NCBI GenBank assembly: GCA_035362115.1 | Contig: DAOSDD010000005.1 | Location: 1-41,848, forward strand | DNA: 41,848 nucleotides | Source: DUMC01 sp035362115 | GTDB lineage: Bacteria; Bacillota; Clostridia; Acetivibrionales; DUMC01 | Direction: 5' to 3' | Part shown: positions 41,659 through 41,848 of the stretch, piece by piece | How positions within the stretch are numbered: the first letter of the stretch is position 1 | How the letters are laid out: every line of letters begins with the position of its first letter | Notes under the pieces: generated by a model | Database searches by the model: none | Told to the model about the DNA's origin: nothing | Seen by the model: the letters and a program-made list of their open reading frames with translations, nothing else | Position numbers and translations under genes: made by a program

Positions 41659-41669
41659 GGAGCTATATT

Positions 41670-41848
41670 ATGCCTGCAAAACGCCCTTTAATTGGGATAA
41701 CTCCAGGATATAGTTATGAGGAACAAAAGATCTATATAAACAATGGCTATATAGATGCTGTGAATCAGGCAGGAGGCTTGGCCATACTTTTACCCCTAAC
41801 AGATGATGAGGAATTAGTTTCAGTGTTGGTTGATACCTGTGATGCATT
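41670..41848 (+). CDS. gamma-glutamyl-gamma-aminobutyrate hydrolase family protein (partial, cut by window end)
   Basis: The first 59 codons of a class I glutamine amidotransferase-like hydrolase (peptidase C26, PuuD-like). The N-terminal RPLIGITPGYSYEE, the NGYIDAVNQAGGLAILLPL stretch and the following DDEELVSVLVDTCDA all fit the family, which normally has about 240 residues; the catalytic Cys-His-Glu triad lies beyond the window. ATG at 41670 follows GTGAGGGGAG at 41653-41662. Its place 52 bases after glnA suggests a role with gamma-glutamyl compounds, which is inference. Confidence 0.88.
   Translation, partial: MPAKRPLIGITPGYSYEEQKIYINNGYIDAVNQAGGLAILLPLTDDEELVSVLVDTCDA

Overview
The window looks like chromosomal DNA from a low-GC, Gram-positive, endospore-forming anaerobe of the Clostridia, probably one that lives on plant or other polysaccharides. 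The signs are AT-rich intergenic DNA, strong AGGAGG-type ribosome sites, a spore protease-like YyaC protein, a rubredoxin, a 444-residue class I glutamine synthetase, and two carbohydrate ABC importers that each lack their own ATPase. I see no phage, plasmid, rRNA, tRNA or CRISPR features. Species cannot be named from what I can see.

Layout. 1-9842 is mostly housekeeping: recD2 helicase, a block of MITE-like palindromic repeats, a homodimeric ABC exporter, the trkA-trkH potassium uptake pair (overlapping by 50 nt) and the RNA-binding protein Tex. 9982-16655 is the first sugar module: a YesN/YesM-type two-component system, then a lipoprotein sugar-binding protein and MalF/MalG-type permeases. 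16779-18350 is a P-II-like protein with a CPA2-type cation/proton antiporter. 18499-26428 is a mixed stretch: a membrane-anchored hypothetical, a DUF4163/DUF3298 protein, a small PQ-loop-like membrane protein, a QueT-type queuosine-precursor transporter, a DUF362 protein, an N-acylglucosamine 2-epimerase-like enzyme, a soluble CZB chemoreceptor and an MscL channel with a C-terminal zinc ribbon.

26897-36916 is the second carbohydrate module: a TIM-barrel amidohydrolase, a membrane-bound AraC-type regulator split by a one-base frameshift, LplB/YtcP-type permeases, and a 1349-residue open frame joining an incomplete sugar-binding lipoprotein to a heparinase II/III-like lyase and a beta-propeller. 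The amidohydrolase and the permease operon share an almost identical upstream element (ATATCAAT boxes next to a TTGAAT -35), so they are probably one regulon controlled by the AraC regulator encoded between them.

37103-41848 holds a 66-residue acidic protein, a stand-alone ATP-cone protein, rubredoxin (52 aa), YyaC, a PAS-PP2C (SpoIIE/RsbU-like) phosphatase directly followed by glnA, and the start of a class I amidotransferase-like gamma-glutamyl hydrolase cut by the window end.

The most unusual items are the binding protein-lyase-propeller chimera, the shared promoter element with its frameshifted regulator, a GGGGACG hairpin inserted in frame in the linker of the response regulator, the MscL zinc ribbon, and the P-II-like/antiporter pair.
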